In this document: piece by piece, positions 4,944 through 6,690 of the stretch
Layout: each line of letters opens with the position of its first letter
Numbering within the stretch: position 1 is the first letter of the stretch
From: Verrucomicrobiales bacterium
GTDB taxonomy: Bacteria; Verrucomicrobiota; Verrucomicrobiia; Verrucomicrobiales; DEV007
DNA: 6,690 nt
Assembly: GCA_003232855.1 (NCBI GenBank)
Contig: QIKC01000252.1
Coordinates: forward strand, 1-6,690
Reading direction: 5' to 3'
Translations under genes and position numbers: made by a program
Notes under the pieces: generated by a model
Told to the model about the DNA's origin: nothing
What the model saw: the letters and a program-made list of their open reading frames with translations, nothing else
Databases searched by the model: none

Positions 4944-6690
4944 TTACGCTTTCAGTGCTTGCTGCATGATGTCGTAGACGCGTGCGACCATGTCCTTGCC
5001 TTCTTCTAACAATCCGGCGGCCACTAGGGCGTTATCGAGAATCTGTTCGGCGACTAGTTTGGCGAAGTCGGGTCGTGCCTCGCGCGCGGCATCGAGACTG
5101 CGGATCAGGGCGTGGCGGGGGTTGATCTCCAGATCGACCTCGCCGGCGGAGGAGAAGTCGGGGTTCATCTGCTTCATCATCTGCTTCATCTGCGGGCTCA
5201 TGGTGTCGCCGGGGCTGAGCGCTGCGGCGGGGCTGTCGATCAGTCGCTTGCCGGCGGCCACCGATTTTACGCGATCGCCGAGTGCCTCCTTCATCCACTT
5301 TGATAGCGCCTCCACTTGCTCGGGTTCGAGAGTCTCGCCCTCGGCCTCGATGTCTTCGAGTTCGAGGTCGGCGCGGTTGATTGACACCAGCTCCTTGTCG
5401 TCGAATTTCATGAGTGCGCCGACTAGGTATTCATCGACCGCGTCGCAGAAGAAGAGAACTTCTAGGCCGCGCGCTTTGAAGGCTTCGAGGTAGGGGGCGG
5501 CTTCGATCGCGCCACGGTCGGGGGCGATTTGGTAGTAGATTTTGTCCTGGCCGTCCTTCATGCGGGTGACGTAGTCCTCGAGGCCGACACTTTCGCCGCC
5601 CTCGGAGAGCGAGGATTCGTAGCGCAACAGTTTTGCTAGGTCGTCGCGGTGGTCGGAGTCGGTGGCGACGCCCTCTTTGATGAAGGTGCGGAAGCGTTGG
5701 TAGAATTCGCCGTATTTTTCGGCGTCCGATTTGGATTCGCGGTCGAGGAATTTGATGAAGCGTTTGGTGATGAGGCGGTTGAGTTTGCGCACCATGGCGC
5801 TGTCCTGCATGCTTTCGCGGGAGATGTTGAGCGGCAGGTCGGCGCTATCGATGACGCCTTTGAGAAAGCGCAACCAGTCGGGCAGCAGGTCTTTTGGCGA
5901 GGCATCGATCATCACCTTGTTGCAGTAGAGCGAGACTCCGGGATCGACTTGGCCGAAGCCCATGCGCTCGGGGTTGTCATCGGGGACGAACAGCAGGGCG
6001 TTGATCATCAGCGGCACGTCGGCGCTGAAGTGCATGCGGTAGCGTGGTTCGTCGAAGGCTTTGGCGGCGAATTTGTAGAACTCGGTGTACTGCTCGTCGC
6101 TGACCTCCGATTTGGGCTTCATCCAGATGGCTTCGACGGTGTTGACGCGTTCGCCATTGAGCAGGATGGGGAAGGGGACGAAGTTCGAGTAGCTTTCGAG
6201 GATGCTCTTAATTCGCTCCGGTTTGGCGAATTCCTCCTGTCCCTCGGCGAGCTGGATGACGACTTTGGTGCCGCGGCGGTTGCCTTCGACCTCCTCGATC
6301 TCGTAGCCGGTCTTGCCATCGCTGGACCAGCACAGGTGTTGCCCGTCCTGGCGCCACGAGTGGGTGTAGACCTTCACGTCGTCGCTGACCATGAAGGCGC
6401 TGTAGAAACCGACGCCGAATTGGCCGATGAGCCCGGTCTCTTTTTGCTCGCCTTCGGAGAGCGCTTTGAGGAATTTTTTCGAGCCGGAGTGAGCGATGGT
6501 TCCGAGGTTTTCCACCAGCTCGTCATGGGTCATGCCGATGCCGTAGTCGGCGATGGTGAGAGTGTTCGCGTCGCTGTCGGTGGTGATGGTGATCTCCAGG
6601 TCGAGGTTGTCGTCGAACACGTCGCGTTCGGTCTGCTGGGTGTGGCGCAGTTTTTCGAGGGCGTCTGCTGCGTTCGACACCAGCTCGCGG
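4944..6690 (-). CDS. htpG: Molecular chaperone HtpG (bacterial Hsp90), N-terminus outside window
   Basis: An ATP-dependent cytosolic homodimeric chaperone that remodels client proteins with DnaK. The frame runs past the right edge: residues REL precede the GTG at 6678-6680, giving 'RELVSNAADALEKLR', the helix with the catalytic Glu and the ATP-site Asn; about 30 N-terminal residues are missing. Counting from that GTG, the GHKL ATPase motifs are 'DYGIGM' (45-50), 'GTIAHSGSKKF' (60-70), the lid 'GQFGVGFYSAFMV' (86-98) and 'GTKVVI' (137-142). The middle domain has 'GVIDSADLPLNISRE' (275-289), whose Arg contacts the ATP phosphate, and 'DAVDEYLV' (413-420). The C-terminal dimerisation domain has 'VKSV...KRLIDSPAA' (471-486) and 'LEINPRHALI' (517-526). 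No substitutions of key residues are seen and the inferred full length (~610 aa) is normal. It is convergent with the broken EEP gene, 39 bp apart, with no clear terminator between. Its promoter is outside the window. Confidence 0.97.
   Translation of the reverse strand, partial: RELVSNAADALEKLRHTQQTERDVFDDNLDLEITITTDSDANTLTIADYGIGMTHDELVENLGTIAHSGSKKFLKALSEGEQKETGLIGQFGVGFYSAFMVSDDVKVYTHSWRQDGQHLCWSSDGKTGYEIEEVEGNRRGTKVVIQLAEGQEEFAKPERIKSILESYSNFVPFPILLNGERVNTVEAIWMKPKSEVSDEQYTEFYKFAAKAFDEPRYRMHFSADVPLMINALLFVPDDNPERMGFGQVDPGVSLYCNKVMIDASPKDLLPDWLRFLKGVIDSADLPLNISRESMQDSAMVRKLNRLITKRFIKFLDRESKSDAEKYGEFYQRFRTFIKEGVATDSDHRDDLAKLLRYESSLSEGGESVGLEDYVTRMKDGQDKIYYQIAPDRGAIEAAPYLEAFKARGLEVLFFCDAVDEYLVGALMKFDDKELVSINRADLELEDIEAEGETLEPEQVEALSKWMKEALGDRVKSVAAGKRLIDSPAAALSPGDTMSPQMKQMMKQMNPDFSSAGEVDLEINPRHALIRSLDAAREARPDFAKLVAEQILDNALVAAGLLEEGKDMVARVYDIMQQALKA
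5166..5189 (-). repeat. Exact 12-bp tandem duplication inside htpG
   Basis: CATCTGCTTCAT occurs twice head to tail. On the coding strand it gives a doubled MKQM, making a methionine-rich stretch (MSPQMKQMMKQM) in the linker of the C-terminal dimerisation domain. It is in frame, so the gene stays intact. Hsp90 C-terminal domains often have a flexible, exposed hydrophobic helix here that contacts clients, so length variation would be tolerated. Confidence 0.6.

Noticed and set aside
4990..5493. 167-aa plus-strand frame opposite htpG
   Set aside because: Ser/Arg/Ala-rich shadow of a strongly conserved gene on the other strand.
6678..6680. GTG as the true start of htpG
   Set aside because: The residues before it (REL) complete the conserved catalytic helix and the ATPase N-terminus would be missing; the gene continues past the window edge.

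Overview
The window reads as bacterial chromosome of moderately high G+C, with a lower-G+C edge at the left. The 89-residue zinc-free ribosomal protein S14 encoded away from an spc-type operon, the FmdB-like zinc ribbon next to it and the general protein style suggest Verrucomicrobiota (Opitutia-like). This is recalled resemblance, not a search result, and other phyla are possible. I see no transposase, integrase, CRISPR array, complete tRNA or rRNA.

Layout. (1) Bases 1-417: the 3' part of a YdeI/OmdA-type gene, then short inverted repeats. (2) Bases 418-444: a T-arm plus acceptor 3' strand of a tRNA with no 5' half, followed by T6. This is what an integrated element leaves at its far end, so the left edge is probably the end of a genomic island whose intact tRNA target lies further left. 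(3) Bases 523-1398, minus strand: a 152-aa cyclic-nucleotide-binding-fold protein without a DNA-binding domain, then a small membrane protein resembling DUF3307, 24 nt apart and probably one transcript. (4) Bases 1513-4904, plus strand: rpsN, an FmdB-type zinc ribbon, a CNNM/CorC-type membrane protein (DUF21 + CBS pair + CorC domain), and a membrane-anchored endonuclease/exonuclease/phosphatase (EEP) family gene broken by a frameshift and lacking several catalytic residues. (5) Bases 4944-6690, minus strand: htpG (Hsp90), running off the right edge and convergent with the broken gene.

How they work together: rpsN and htpG are housekeeping. The zinc-ribbon and CNNM/CorC genes are 3 nt apart and probably translationally coupled. 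Nothing here forms an obvious new multi-gene system. The points most worth following are the tRNA-derived junction, the decayed EEP gene, a G-quadruplex-compatible tract after rpsN, and the CNBD/DUF3307 pair.
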